Shown in pieces: positions 27,582 to 38,956 of a DNA stretch of 64,000 bases. Within the stretch, counting starts at the first letter, position 1, and each line of letters begins with the position of its first letter. A model generated the notes under the pieces. That model searched no databases. It was not told where the DNA came from and was given only the letters and a program-made list of their open reading frames with translations. This DNA comes from Brooklawnia sp032229645. Lineage in GTDB: Bacteria > Actinomycetota > Actinomycetes > Propionibacteriales > Propionibacteriaceae. Both the position numbers and the translations under genes were made by a program. The DNA is taken from the NCBI GenBank assembly GCA_963722295.1, contig CAVRLB010000002.1, positions 372,001-436,000 of the forward strand, written 5' to 3'.

Positions 27582-28559
27582 TCAGGATGACTTAGAGATT
27601 GCGCGCGGATAGGTCGGGCGAGATTCCAGCCGCTCCAAGGGTGAGGGCTGTTCACCCAGCTTGACCAGCACGACACCTGCCAGCACCAGGACGCCGCCGA
27701 AGAGTTGGCTACCGGTGAGAATCTGGCCGACCAGCAGCGCCGCCATGACGATCGCGAAGAGGACCTCGGACAGCCCGACGAACGACGCCAGCCGCGGTCC
27801 GAGCAGCCGGGCACCGAGAATCCCGGTGAGATACGACAACGCGGAGCAGACCACCCCGAGCACCACCAAGGGCAGCCACCACGGCACATCGGCGCCTGCA
27901 TAGACGACGGTCGCAAACTCGGTGTGCACCGGCAGCACACCGAGCAACGCGAACAGCCCGAGCAGCACCGCTGCCACCAGCATGCCGCCGGCAGCGAGCA
28001 CGATCGGGGGCAGCCCGCTCTTGTTCTCGGCGGAAAAGACGAAATACGCGGTATTCCCCGCCAACGCGATCACGGCCCACAGCAAGCCACGCAGCTCGAG
28101 AGACAGACCGCCGCTGTTCACCTGCAGGACGAACATCAGGCCGCCCACCGCCAGCAACGATCCCAGCACCGTGCGCACACCGGGTCGCTCGCCGTGGCGC
28201 AGCCACAACCAGCCGACGATCACCAGCGGCGCCAAGAACTGGATCAGCAGCGCCTGCGCCACCTGCATGTACTGCACGGCACTGAACTGCCCCAGCTGCG
28301 GAGTGGTGATCCCGAAAACTCCGTAGCAGACGATCAGCAGCCAGTTCTTGCGCAGCAGCCGCCAGCGGCCGCGCAGCGCCAAGATGGCAGGCACCAGCAT
28401 CGCCAACGCACCAATGGACACCCGGGGAATGACGATCCCCAGCGGAGACCAGCCGACGGCCAGCAGGCCGGTCGCCAACGTCCCCGACATGCCGAAGCAG
28501 AAGCCGGACAGCAGGGCGATCGAAAGGCCCATGCCGAAGCCGTGGCTCTGGGGTCGCAT
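27582..28559 (-). CDS. EamA/RhaT-family drug/metabolite transporter
   Basis: The ~325-residue protein has ten membrane helices in two five-helix repeats, as in EamA (DMT) transporters; typical stretches are LAPLVIVGWLWLRHGERPG and LLVGQILTGSQLFGGVLVLAGV. Such proteins export small metabolites, amino acids or drugs; which one is unknown. ATG 28559 is the nearest plausible start (28568 is alternative); an earlier ATG at 28619 would add a non-hydrophobic leader. It converges on the methyltransferase-like gene with a 16-base gap. Confidence 0.82.
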   Translation of the reverse strand: MRPQSHGFGMGLSIALLSGFCFGMSGTLATGLLAVGWSPLGIVIPRVSIGALAMLVPAILALRGRWRLLRKNWLLIVCYGVFGITTPQLGQFSAVQYMQVAQALLIQFLAPLVIVGWLWLRHGERPGVRTVLGSLLAVGGLMFVLQVNSGGLSLELRGLLWAVIALAGNTAYFVFSAENKSGLPPIVLAAGGMLVAAVLLGLFALLGVLPVHTEFATVVYAGADVPWWLPLVVLGVVCSALSYLTGILGARLLGPRLASFVGLSEVLFAIVMAALLVGQILTGSQLFGGVLVLAGVVLVKLGEQPSPLERLESRPTYPRAISKSS

Positions 28560-28780
28560 GGCCATCATGCTATGGGGTACGCACAGATCCACCAATTCGG
28601 TATAGTCCCAATTCGTCAAGTTGGTTGTGCGTCGCGTTGCGGCCCAAATCCGGACGATGAACCGTCAACCTGAACAGGAGTTTTGCGGGGTCGCCGCGAC
28701 GCCGACGGGTAGCAGCACTAGGCTGGTGCTGGCCGTATAAGTCCGGAGCAGGACGGCCAGCAGATCCGAAAGGAGCGACA

Positions 28781-29290
28781 ATGGCCGATCGCCCGACCGC
28801 CGCCGATTACATTCAGGTGCTCAAGACCACCGTGCCGACCATGGTCAGCCAGATCGGTGATCTGGCCAAGGCAGAACTCAAGCCCGCGGCCAAGCACGGC
28901 GGGATCGGGGCCGGCTCTTTCGCAGCTGCCGCTGTCGTGGGCCTCACCGCGCTCTTCTTGCTGATGCTGACCTGCGGTTTTGCGTTGTCGATGTTCTTCC
29001 ACGAGATCTTGCATCGCAATCCGCTGACGGCGCTGATGTTCGGCTTCCTCACGATGAGCGTGCTTTGTTTGCTGGTCGTCGCGGCACTGGCTCTCTTCGG
29101 CAAGTCCCAGGTCAGCAAGGTCAAGGCGCCCGAAGCCACCATCGCCGAAGCCAAGGCCAGCATTGGTGCCATCACCGACGCGATCACTTCCGGCACTCAG
29201 GACGCGAAGAACCGCACCGCTCCCGGAGATGCCGTGGCGATCACCGCAGCAGCCAAGACGGTCACCTCGGTCACCGACGGCTGGGCCTGA
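28781..29290 (+). CDS. phage-holin-family (DUF1469) membrane protein
   Basis: The 169-residue protein has a soluble helix with PTMVSQIGDLAKAELKPA, two membrane helices (about residues 45-70 and 83-107) and a charged C-terminal helix. This is the layout of the putative actinobacterial superfamily III holin proteins, which are ordinary chromosomal genes of unknown role, not phage lysis genes. GAAAGGAG precedes ATG 28781. It stands alone between the transporter and NUDIX genes. The 221 bases before it (28560-28780) hold the divergent promoters, with no clear motif. Confidence 0.75.
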   Translation: MADRPTAADYIQVLKTTVPTMVSQIGDLAKAELKPAAKHGGIGAGSFAAAAVVGLTALFLLMLTCGFALSMFFHEILHRNPLTALMFGFLTMSVLCLLVVAALALFGKSQVSKVKAPEATIAEAKASIGAITDAITSGTQDAKNRTAPGDAVAITAAAKTVTSVTDGWA

Positions 29291-29308
29291 CCCCCCACAG
29301 CCGCAGCA

Positions 29309-29950
29309 TCAAGGCAGCTGACGGTCCCGCATGAAACGCTCGGGAACGTCGACGACGCGGTCGTGATCCCACGGACGCGACCAGCCGCCGAGCTTCAGCA
29401 ACGCATCGGTCAGATAGGCCGTGAAGCCCCAGAGGAAGAGGTCGTCAAACCACCAGGCAGGGCCCGTGTGGCCGCCCGGATGGCGCGACATCACCCGATT
29501 CGCCGGATCTGTGAGTTCGGATATGCGCCAGCGGTGAATGGCGGCTACCTCGTCCGGACTGGCGACAATCATCTGATCGCGTCCGCTCCACGAGCCGACC
29601 ACCGGCGCAACGTCGAAGCGGCTGACCGGCAGCCGCGTGACCGGCAGGCGTCCGAGCAGTGTCACCTTGTCGGGCTCCAGCCCCACCTCTTCCCAGGTCT
29701 CGCGTAGCGCGGTCGCCGGCGCATCCGCATCGCCCGGCTCGTAGGAGCCACCCGGGAAGGAGATCTGGCCGGCGTGTTTGCGCAGCCCGCCGGCTCGCTC
29801 GGTGAACAGCAGATCGGGGTCGTCGTTCTCCGAGAGCAGCATCAGCACGGCCGCACCTGCCGGTCCATGCGGACGGCGTTCGGGCGTCAGCCGGCCCGAC
29901 AGCCGCGGATCCGACAGCGTGGCGGTCAGCTGACCGAAGGGACCGTTCAT
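29309..29950 (-). CDS. NUDIX hydrolase, CoA pyrophosphatase type
   Basis: The 213-residue protein contains a full NUDIX box starting at SFPGGSYEPGD and ending ALRETWEEVGL (about residues 63-87), preceded by LLFTERAGGLRKHAGQISF, the signature of CoA-type diphosphatases (LLTKRS..L..HxGQxxFPGG). It would hydrolyse CoA or acyl-CoA to 4'-phosphopantetheine and ADP. The start overlaps the stop of nth by 4 bases. In mycobacteria a NUDIX gene also follows nth. Confidence 0.85.
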   Translation of the reverse strand: MNGPFGQLTATLSDPRLSGRLTPERRPHGPAGAAVLMLLSENDDPDLLFTERAGGLRKHAGQISFPGGSYEPGDADAPATALRETWEEVGLEPDKVTLLGRLPVTRLPVSRFDVAPVVGSWSGRDQMIVASPDEVAAIHRWRISELTDPANRVMSRHPGGHTGPAWWFDDLFLWGFTAYLTDALLKLGGWSRPWDHDRVVDVPERFMRDRQLP

Positions 29951-30612
29951 GATTTCACCAGGGATCTTGCGACATCAGGATCGGTGGGGCCGACGCCGAA
30001 GCTGGGACACTGCCCGGCCACCACGCAGGCCCCGCAGGCGGGTTTCTTGGCATGACAGCAGCGGCGTCCATGGAAGATGAGAGTATCGCTGAGCGTCGTC
30101 CAGTCAGCTGAATCGAAGAGCCGCTGCAGATCGGTCTCGACGACCTCCGGTTTGGCCGATGCCGTCCAGCCGAGGCGTCTGGAAACCCGCATGACATGGG
30201 TATCGGTAGTGATGGCGGGCAGCCCGAAGGCATGGCCGCGCACCACGTTGGCCGTCTTGCGTCCTACTCCTGGCAGTTTGACCAGATCGGCAATCTCGAC
30301 CGGTACCTGGCCGTCGTACTCGTCGACGATCTGGCGGCTCAGTCCCTGTAGCGACGCCGCCTTGTTGCGGAAGAAACCGGTCGGGCGGATGACCTCCTCG
30401 AGTTCGCCGCGGTCGGCTTCGGCCAGCGCCTCCGGGCCTGGCCAGCGGGTGAAGAGCGCCGGGGTGACCTTGTTCACTCCCAGATCGGTCGACTGCGCCG
30501 ACAGCACGGTGGCCACCAGCAGTTGGAAGGGGCCTGAGAAGTCGAGTTCGCAACGCGCGTCCGGGTAGACCGCGCGCAGCGACTCGAAGACATCCTCAGC
30601 GGTGTGGTTCAC
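29947..30612 (-). CDS. nth: endonuclease III
   Basis: The 221-residue DNA glycosylase/AP lyase removes oxidised pyrimidines. The helix-hairpin-helix is LVKLPGVGRKTANVV (Lys of GRKTAN is the nucleophile), the catalytic Asp is in TDTHVMRVSRRLG, and the [4Fe-4S] ligands form C-x6-C-x2-C-x5-C near residues 187-203 (CHAKKPAC...). The GTG start at 30612 overlaps the RidA stop. The gene lies in a run of four minus-strand genes joined by GTGA or ATGA overlaps. Confidence 0.95.
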   Translation of the reverse strand: MNHTAEDVFESLRAVYPDARCELDFSGPFQLLVATVLSAQSTDLGVNKVTPALFTRWPGPEALAEADRGELEEVIRPTGFFRNKAASLQGLSRQIVDEYDGQVPVEIADLVKLPGVGRKTANVVRGHAFGLPAITTDTHVMRVSRRLGWTASAKPEVVETDLQRLFDSADWTTLSDTLIFHGRRCCHAKKPACGACVVAGQCPSFGVGPTDPDVARSLVKS

Positions 30613-31070
30613 GCAGCCTCGACGACCAATTCGACCTCGACGGCCGCGTTGGCAGGCAGCGCGGCGACACCGACCGCACTACGCACGTGGCGTCCTTCCT
30701 CGCCGAAAAGCTCGATGAGCAATTCGGACGCACCGTTGGCGACCAGCGCCTGATCAGTGAAATCCGGGCGGGAGTTCACGAAGACGCAGACCCGGACGAC
30801 CTCTCGGATGGCGTCGATATCGCCGGTCACCGAGACCACCGCGGAGAGCGCACGCAAGATGGCGAGCCGGGCGGCACGCTTGCCGGCGTTCACCTCAACG
30901 TCATCACCGAGGCGTCCGGTGAGTATCTCGCCGTTGGCGTCGATCGGGAGCTGGCCGCTGGTGAAGACCTGCGTGCCGACCCGTTTCGCCGGCGCGTAGG
31001 CGCCCAGCGGGACGGGAGCGGCCGGCAGGTCGACGCCAAGCTCGGCGAGCCGATCGCTGGCGCTCATCAT
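30609..31070 (-). CDS. RidA/YjgF-family protein
   Basis: The 153-residue protein matches the long RidA group found in actinobacteria: VFTSGQLPID, RLAILRALSAVVSVTG and VVRVCVFVNSRPDFTDQ. RidA proteins remove reactive enamine/imine by-products of PLP enzymes; this subgroup lacks proof of that. The Arg of the usual 'RxxV' is not obvious near the end (HVRSAVGVAALPANAAVEVE is the family end). ATG 31070 makes an ATGA with the upstream gene; the next codon is also ATG. It overlaps the nth start. Confidence 0.82.
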   Translation of the reverse strand: MMSASDRLAELGVDLPAAPVPLGAYAPAKRVGTQVFTSGQLPIDANGEILTGRLGDDVEVNAGKRAARLAILRALSAVVSVTGDIDAIREVVRVCVFVNSRPDFTDQALVANGASELLIELFGEEGRHVRSAVGVAALPANAAVEVELVVEAA

Positions 31071-31249
31071 GCCGCCTGGACGATCGGACGTTTGAAGTAG
31101 CCAACCAGCGAATCGGGGTTGGGTCCGGGGGCGAGCTGGACGAGCTCCCAGCCGTCCGCGCCGAAGTTGTTGAGAATCTGCTGGGCGACATGGCTCAGCA
31201 CGGGGGCGACGAAGTACTCCCACTTGATTGGCTGCGATGCATCACTCAT
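31067..31249 (-). CDS. small DUF4177-like protein
   Basis: The 60-residue protein WEYFVAPVLSHVAQQILNNF...GWELVQLAPGP has the 'WEy...l...GadGWELVq' pattern of DUF4177. The function is unknown. In mycobacteria a similar tiny gene also precedes the RidA-like gene. The frame ends in an ATGA overlap with RidA. Confidence 0.75.
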   Translation of the reverse strand: MSDASQPIKWEYFVAPVLSHVAQQILNNFGADGWELVQLAPGPNPDSLVGYFKRPIVQAA

Positions 31250-31376
31250 ACCACCAGATTAGAACGCGTCGCGAGCCATTGGGAGACGATCCACGTCGCT
31301 GCCGGCCATCCCAGTCGCTGTCGGCCGGTCGCCGTGTCATCGCTGTTTCCTGGCCTCGCGTGACAGAGTGGAAGAC

Positions 31377-32216
31377 ATGGAACAGCTCAGTATTCCCACA
31401 GCTCCGCTGCTCGACGGCGGATTCATCCCGCTGGTCGGCACCGGCTCGCTCTTCGCCAAAGGAAACGAACTGGCCGATGGCCTGGCCGCCTGCATCAACG
31501 ATGGCTACCGGCTGATCGACACCGCGGCACAGTATGCCAACGAGGTCGCCGTTGGCGAGGGTATTCGTCGTTCTGCGGTGCCGCGCGAAGAGATCTTCAT
31601 CACCACGAAGATCGCCGGTGTCGATCAGGGGCGCGGACTGGCCCGACGTGGCTTCGAGGAGTCGCTCCGCAAGCTCGGCACCGACTATGCCGATCTGTTG
31701 CTGATTCACTGGCCCAATCCCTCACGCGGCCTGGCTGTCGAGACCTGGCAGGAGATGCTGGACCTGCAGTCCGAAGGCCTGGTCAGGCACGTCGGGGTGT
31801 CGAACTTCTTGGCCCACCAGCTTGAGGAGCTCTACGGCGCCACCGGTGTTTGGCCTGCGGTTGACCAGATTCAGCTTTCCCCCGCGCTTGCCCGCACCGA
31901 ATTGCGTGGCTTCCTGACTGAGCGCGGCATCGTCGCCGAGGGCTGGCGTCCGCTCGGCCAGGCGGAGCACGCGATGGAGCAGAATATCGTGCGCACGATC
32001 GCCGAACGGCACGGTGTGGACGTCTCGCAGATCGTGCTGCGCTGGGCGGTTCAGCAGGGCGCCGTCGTCATCCCCGCATCCAAGACCCGGGAACGCTGGC
32101 TGCGCAACGCCGATCTCTTCGGCTTCGAGCTGAGCGACCAGGAGATGACCGATCTGGCGACCGTGGATCTCGGCGAAGCCAAGGCCTGGGACGCCAATAT
32201 CCACGAGGAGTGGTAG
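31377..32216 (+). CDS. aldo/keto reductase
   Basis: The 279-residue NADPH-type reductase of the TIM-barrel AKR family has the tetrad: Asp and Tyr in YRLIDTAAQYANE, Lys in FITTKIAG, His in LLLIHWPNPSRG, and the C-terminal VVIPASKTRERWLRN cofactor stretch. It reduces aldehydes such as 2,5-diketo-gluconate in the nearest characterised relatives; substrate here unknown. ATG 31377 is taken; GTG 31368 is in frame. It faces away from the DUF4177 gene and converges on hppA. Confidence 0.88.
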   Translation: MEQLSIPTAPLLDGGFIPLVGTGSLFAKGNELADGLAACINDGYRLIDTAAQYANEVAVGEGIRRSAVPREEIFITTKIAGVDQGRGLARRGFEESLRKLGTDYADLLLIHWPNPSRGLAVETWQEMLDLQSEGLVRHVGVSNFLAHQLEELYGATGVWPAVDQIQLSPALARTELRGFLTERGIVAEGWRPLGQAEHAMEQNIVRTIAERHGVDVSQIVLRWAVQQGAVVIPASKTRERWLRNADLFGFELSDQEMTDLATVDLGEAKAWDANIHEEW

Positions 32217-32235
32217 GACACCAGCGACCACAGCC

Positions 32236-32292
32236 GCGTGTGAAATCTGAAGCCGCGCTCGGACCTCGAACGCGGCTTCAGATTTCGCACGC
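32236..32292. terminator. bidirectional terminator-like stem between AKR and hppA
   Basis: GAAATCTGAAGCCGCG (32242-32257) pairs perfectly with CGCGGCTTCAGATTTC (32271-32286) around a 13-base loop, and 6 more bases on each side extend it with one mismatch. No T-run follows on either strand. The place between converging genes fits a terminator serving both. Confidence 0.7.
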
Positions 32293-32321
32293 GGGAACGT
32301 TGGCGTGCTGACGCGGGAGCT

Positions 32322-34964
<2,643 letters not shown>

Positions 34965-35106
34965 GGTCCTCTCTGAGCATGATCAAATCAGCCATCCGGG
35001 ACCTTCGACGCATCCCGAATTTTCGCTTTGGGTCGAAAGCATACGCGCACGATGACGACGCGAAACGGGGGGCACCTATCCGACGATCGGGCACTTCAAG
35101 ACCACC

Positions 35107-35139
35107 CCGCCTGCGGCCGGGTGGACCGGCCGCAGGCGG
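35107..35139. terminator. GC hairpin after the eut operon
   Basis: CCGCCTGCGGCCGG (35107-35120) and its perfect complement (35126-35139) form a 14-base stem with a 5-base loop, 5 bases after the eutC stop at 35144. The position at the end of a 17-kb operon and the strength suit a terminator, but no T-run follows. Confidence 0.65.
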
Positions 35140-35143
35140 CAGC

Positions 35144-36034
35144 TCAGAGCTTCAGGTTGATGCCGGAGGCCTGCTGGCGGATCATCTCGGCCATCAGGTC
35201 GGCGATGTGTGCGCCGGCCTCAATCGGGTTGGTGCCGTCACGGTGGATGTTCGAGATGCAGTTGCGTTCCGACTCCGGCATGCCGACCCGCGCGCGGTAG
35301 GCCAGATAGGCCGACAGCGATTCCGGTGTCGCCAATCCCGGCCGCTCCCCCAGCAAGACACAGGTGACCGTTGCCCCCAGTGCCTCGGAGATCGGCTCCA
35401 TCGAACGGACCCGTCCGTACTTCACGAAGAACGGTGTGCCCACGCTCAGCCCGTGCAATGTGAGCCCCTGCTGCAGGGCGGGCAGCAGATCGCGGGCGTT
35501 CGCCTCGACCGCCGTGGACGACAATCCGTCAGAAACGACGATCTGCACCTGCGGGTTCGCCGCGCAACGCTTCTTGATCTCGGCCAGGGTCTGGTCGTCG
35601 AACTGGGCGCCCAGATCGGGACGGGTCAGGTATTCGTCCTTGGATGTGCACTTGGTCTGCACGCTGAACAGCCCCAACTCCTCAAGTATCGCCGGATCCA
35701 CGTCGGTGAAGACGGCATCCTGGGCGGAGGCGTTGTCGGCCCAGAAGCGCAGCAGCGCGCTGGTGGTGTACCGGGGACCACTGCGTCCCAGCCCGATCCG
35801 GGCCCACGTGCGGGCCTTGACCTGAGCGAACTGGTCCGGTTTGACCGGATCCTTCACGTCGTAGGTCATCCGGTAGTCAACCTGGCGGATATCGGGGATC
35901 TCCTCCTCGTCGATGGTGGCCACCGCGGACGGCCTTTCGGTGCTGATATCCGCAGCGCCGGCAGCCTTCGTCGCGTCCATCCCCAGTTCGCTGAGAACCC
36001 GCCGGACGATGAGTTCCATATTCTGATCGTTCAT
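35144..36034 (-). CDS. eutC: ethanolamine ammonia-lyase small subunit, copy 1
   Basis: The 296-residue EutC subunit binds adenosylcobalamin with EutB. Visible are RIGLGRSGPRYTT, VVSDGLSSTAVEANA, LLGERPGLATPESLSAYLAY and the RNCISNIHRDGTNPIEAGAH segment. The N-terminal 20 residues (NDQNMELIVRRVLSELGMD) form an amphipathic helix like an encapsulation peptide, then a 40-residue linker. ATG 36034 has AGAGG ahead. It follows eutB copy 1 after 25 bases and is the last gene of the operon. It differs clearly from copy 2 at 48228. Confidence 0.92.
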   Translation of the reverse strand: MNDQNMELIVRRVLSELGMDATKAAGAADISTERPSAVATIDEEEIPDIRQVDYRMTYDVKDPVKPDQFAQVKARTWARIGLGRSGPRYTTSALLRFWADNASAQDAVFTDVDPAILEELGLFSVQTKCTSKDEYLTRPDLGAQFDDQTLAEIKKRCAANPQVQIVVSDGLSSTAVEANARDLLPALQQGLTLHGLSVGTPFFVKYGRVRSMEPISEALGATVTCVLLGERPGLATPESLSAYLAYRARVGMPESERNCISNIHRDGTNPIEAGAHIADLMAEMIRQQASGINLKL

Positions 36035-36059
36035 CTTGTTCACCTCTGGTTTCCGGGTC

Positions 36060-37424
36060 TCAGAAGAAGATCGAGCCGTCGCCGGCCCGCTCGGTCAGCA
36101 CACCGCTCTCGTCACACAGCCCGCGCGATACCATCCAGCGATGGAACTCCGGCGCAGCCGTGCGTCCCAGCAGTTCACGCAACGTCGCGTCGTCGTGGAA
36201 GCTGGTGTCCTGATAGGCGAGCATCACGTCGTCGGCCAGCGGGATGCCCATGTAGTAGTTCGCTCCCGCCAAGGCGAGCAGCATGGTGGCCTGCTGTTGA
36301 TCGTCCATGGTGATCGAGGTGTGATTCGTCCAGCAGGGCGCCATGCCCATCGGCAGGCCGAGGAACTTGCCCATGAAGTGATCCTCAAGGTTCGCTCGAA
36401 TCATCTCCTTGCCGTCGTAGATGGTCTCAGGACCGATGAATCCCGAGACGTTGTTGACCATGAACGGCCGGAAGAAGCGTCCGAAGCCGTAGGTGCGCGC
36501 CTCTAAAGTCTGCTCATCGACTCCCCGGTCGCGTCCGATAGAGACCTCCGAGCCCTGCCCGGTCTCGAAGTAGAGCAGATTCGCGCCCTGACATTGACCG
36601 TGTTGCTTGACCAGCTCGTAGGCCTCTTCGAGCAGCTCCTTGGACACCCCGAAGTCGTCGTTGGCGCCCTGAGTACCGGCGATCGACTGGAAGATCATCG
36701 ATAGCGGCGCTCCCCTGCGCACGGCCTCCATCTGGGTGGTGATGTGCGAGAGGACGACAACCTGGGTCGGGATCTCGTTGCGTGCCATGAAGTTCCAGAC
36801 GGCATCGGCGATCCGCTTCGTGTTCGCCGCATCGTCGCCGACCGGGTTGATGCCCAGACAGGCATCGCCGCAACCGAAGGAGACCGCCTCGGCCAGGCCG
36901 AGCACGATGGTCTCCGGATCATCTGTGGTCGAGTTGGTCTGAGCGCGGTACGAGATCGTGCCGGCCTGGCCGATCTCGGTGTTGCAGTGCGTGACGTAGC
37001 GGATCTTCGACGCGCCGTAGACCAGGTCCATCGAGGTCATGATCTTGGCGACCGCGGAAGCGACCTCTCCGACGAAATTCCTCCCGCAGCGTTTCAGCAC
37101 GTCGGGAGTCGTCTTGTGGTCCAGCACCCACTCGCGCAGCTCACCGATCGGCATCGTCTTCATCGACTGATACCCGGGCTGATTGAGTCCCTCCCAGTTC
37201 ACCCGGGTGACCTCGTCGTCCTCATAGGGCACCGTCGGGTTCTCGGTCAGATCGCCGACCGTCAGTTCCGACAAGACGACCTTGGCAGCCAGCCGCTCGG
37301 TAGCCGTCTCGGCAGCGATCCCGGTCAGCCGGTCCCCCGACTTCGGCTCGCTGGCCTTGGCCAAGACATCGGTGACGCCAGTGAACCGGTAGCTGTGCCC
37401 GTTCAGGCTGGTCGCTAATCTCAT
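36060..37424 (-). CDS. eutB: ethanolamine ammonia-lyase large subunit, copy 1 (divergent)
   Basis: The 454-residue TIM-barrel subunit deaminates ethanolamine to acetaldehyde and ammonia with adenosylcobalamin. Residues matching the known active site stay: Arg and Gln in SYRAQTN, GINP, Glu in LYFETGQGSEV, and LEDHFMGK. The usual MGCDVCYTNHA loop is here GLPMGMAPCWTNHTSITM, a clear departure. Next to copy 2 it looks about 40-50 % identical by eye. GGAGGGAG precedes ATG 37424. It may accept a different amino alcohol or be a low-affinity form; that is inference. Confidence 0.9.
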   Translation of the reverse strand: MRLATSLNGHSYRFTGVTDVLAKASEPKSGDRLTGIAAETATERLAAKVVLSELTVGDLTENPTVPYEDDEVTRVNWEGLNQPGYQSMKTMPIGELREWVLDHKTTPDVLKRCGRNFVGEVASAVAKIMTSMDLVYGASKIRYVTHCNTEIGQAGTISYRAQTNSTTDDPETIVLGLAEAVSFGCGDACLGINPVGDDAANTKRIADAVWNFMARNEIPTQVVVLSHITTQMEAVRRGAPLSMIFQSIAGTQGANDDFGVSKELLEEAYELVKQHGQCQGANLLYFETGQGSEVSIGRDRGVDEQTLEARTYGFGRFFRPFMVNNVSGFIGPETIYDGKEMIRANLEDHFMGKFLGLPMGMAPCWTNHTSITMDDQQQATMLLALAGANYYMGIPLADDVMLAYQDTSFHDDATLRELLGRTAAPEFHRWMVSRGLCDESGVLTERAGDGSIFF

Positions 37425-37518
37425 TGCTCCCTCCCCTCCCGCGCCCACCCTTGGACGCCGGATCATTGCGCCCGACACCGGACGCGGACCTGCCGCTGGC
37501 ACGCCGCCCGCGCAGCCG

Positions 37519-38949
37519 TCAGTCGTTGAAGACCAGAGTCTTCACCACCACCGGCACCGCCTGCCCGGCTCCCACCGGTGCACCGATGTCGATGTAATCC
37601 CCCAAACCGGTGTGCACGCTGTCGATGCACACCACGTCATCGCGACGCCCACGTCGCACCGCGAGTGACTGGCCGAGCACCTTGGCCCGGTCGTTCTCCA
37701 GGACGACCACCAGCGGGTTCGGCCCGTTCAGGACCTCCGCGGCGCCGTCCATGATCGCCTGCGCGGTCTCCTGGACCGAGGCGAACGAATTGATGTGACT
37801 ACCCGCGAACGAGATCGCCACGCTAAGGCTGGGATCGTCCGGATTGAGCAGCGCCAACTGGCCCTTGATCGCCGCGGCCAGTCGGGCCGGTTCCGCGGCC
37901 TCATCGTCGGTGACCCGCAGGATCGGGACATTGCGGATCGGCAGCAGTTCACGCGCGTATTCGATGGTCGACCCGCTGATCTCGGTGGTGTGTACACCGG
38001 CACCCACCACGGTCGCGCCGATCGTCTCGGCCCCGCGATAGCGTTTGACCAGGCCGAATGCGCTGTCGTCGGCGATCGCCGCGCCCAGCAACGGCCCGAT
38101 GTCGCCGTAACGAAACGGATCCAGGCCGCGATCCGCATCGACCAGATCGGCGACGCCCCCGGAGAAGCTGATCACCTTCGGAATGATCTCGGATGCGAGC
38201 CGATGCCCGGCATTGGTGTACATGCTCGCGTGGATCTCATCGGGTTGCGCCAACCCGACACCCATCGCCAGATGCCTAGCCATCACCCTCGCCAGTGTCT
38301 GCAGGCGTCCGAGATCGGCGCTGTCGCCGACCGCCAGCGGGATGCCGGAGGTTTCCGCGAGCCGCCGGATCTGCTGCGAGACATAGCTGATCGTGCCGTC
38401 GGCCACTCTGACCAGCCTGCCGCCGATGTCCAGGCAGGACGCGCCGAGGAGCTGGCCAAAACGATAGGCCGCGATATTGGTCGTCCCGCCACCGATGTCG
38501 AGGTTGGCGATGACTTGCGGATTCTCCTTCGACCACGAGTCGATGCCGACGCCACGGGCGGCCAGCACGGATTCGAGTTGCGGACCGGCGGTAGCCACCA
38601 CGAAGTCGCCCGCGAGTTCACTGAGCGCCTTCAACACCTGCTCGGCGTTGTCCGCCCTGGCGGTCTCGCCGGTGATGATCGCTGCTCCGGTGTGTACCTC
38701 GGCGGGTGTGATGCCTGCTGCCAGGTACTCGCCCTCCACGATCGCGCGCAGCGCGTCCACATCGATCAGTTCCGGATTGATGAGCGGGGTCGTATAGATC
38801 TGACTGCGGTAGCTGACCGTCTTGTCGACGATCGAGATTCGCGGCACAACGAACGCACCGGCGACGTTCTCGATCGTCAGCCGGCTGAACACCACCTCGG
38901 TGGTGGAGGTACCGACGTCGATCCCGACGCTGATGATGGTCTCGGTCAT
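37519..38949 (-). CDS. eutA: ethanolamine ammonia-lyase reactivating factor
   Basis: The 476-residue protein is an actin-fold ATPase of the EutA family: phosphate loop VGIDVGTSTTEVVFS, later NLDIGGGTTNIAAY, and the FSGGVADL and AGVHTTEISGSTIEY stretches. EutA replaces inactive cobalamin in EutBC with fresh adenosylcobalamin using ATP. It starts 7 bases after the alcohol dehydrogenase stop and ends 95 bases before eutB copy 1, so it may be dedicated to that enzyme or serve both. Confidence 0.92.
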   Translation of the reverse strand: MTETIISVGIDVGTSTTEVVFSRLTIENVAGAFVVPRISIVDKTVSYRSQIYTTPLINPELIDVDALRAIVEGEYLAAGITPAEVHTGAAIITGETARADNAEQVLKALSELAGDFVVATAGPQLESVLAARGVGIDSWSKENPQVIANLDIGGGTTNIAAYRFGQLLGASCLDIGGRLVRVADGTISYVSQQIRRLAETSGIPLAVGDSADLGRLQTLARVMARHLAMGVGLAQPDEIHASMYTNAGHRLASEIIPKVISFSGGVADLVDADRGLDPFRYGDIGPLLGAAIADDSAFGLVKRYRGAETIGATVVGAGVHTTEISGSTIEYARELLPIRNVPILRVTDDEAAEPARLAAAIKGQLALLNPDDPSLSVAISFAGSHINSFASVQETAQAIMDGAAEVLNGPNPLVVVLENDRAKVLGQSLAVRRGRRDDVVCIDSVHTGLGDYIDIGAPVGAGQAVPVVVKTLVFND

Positions 38950-38956
38950 GATTCGG

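Noticed and set aside
28560..28780. A promoter of the TTGACG/TATACC type near 28600
   Set aside because: The two boxes are only 9 bases apart, too close for a sigma-70 promoter.
28781..29290. Phage lysis gene (holin family name)
   Set aside because: The family is an ordinary actinobacterial membrane protein; no other phage genes are around it.
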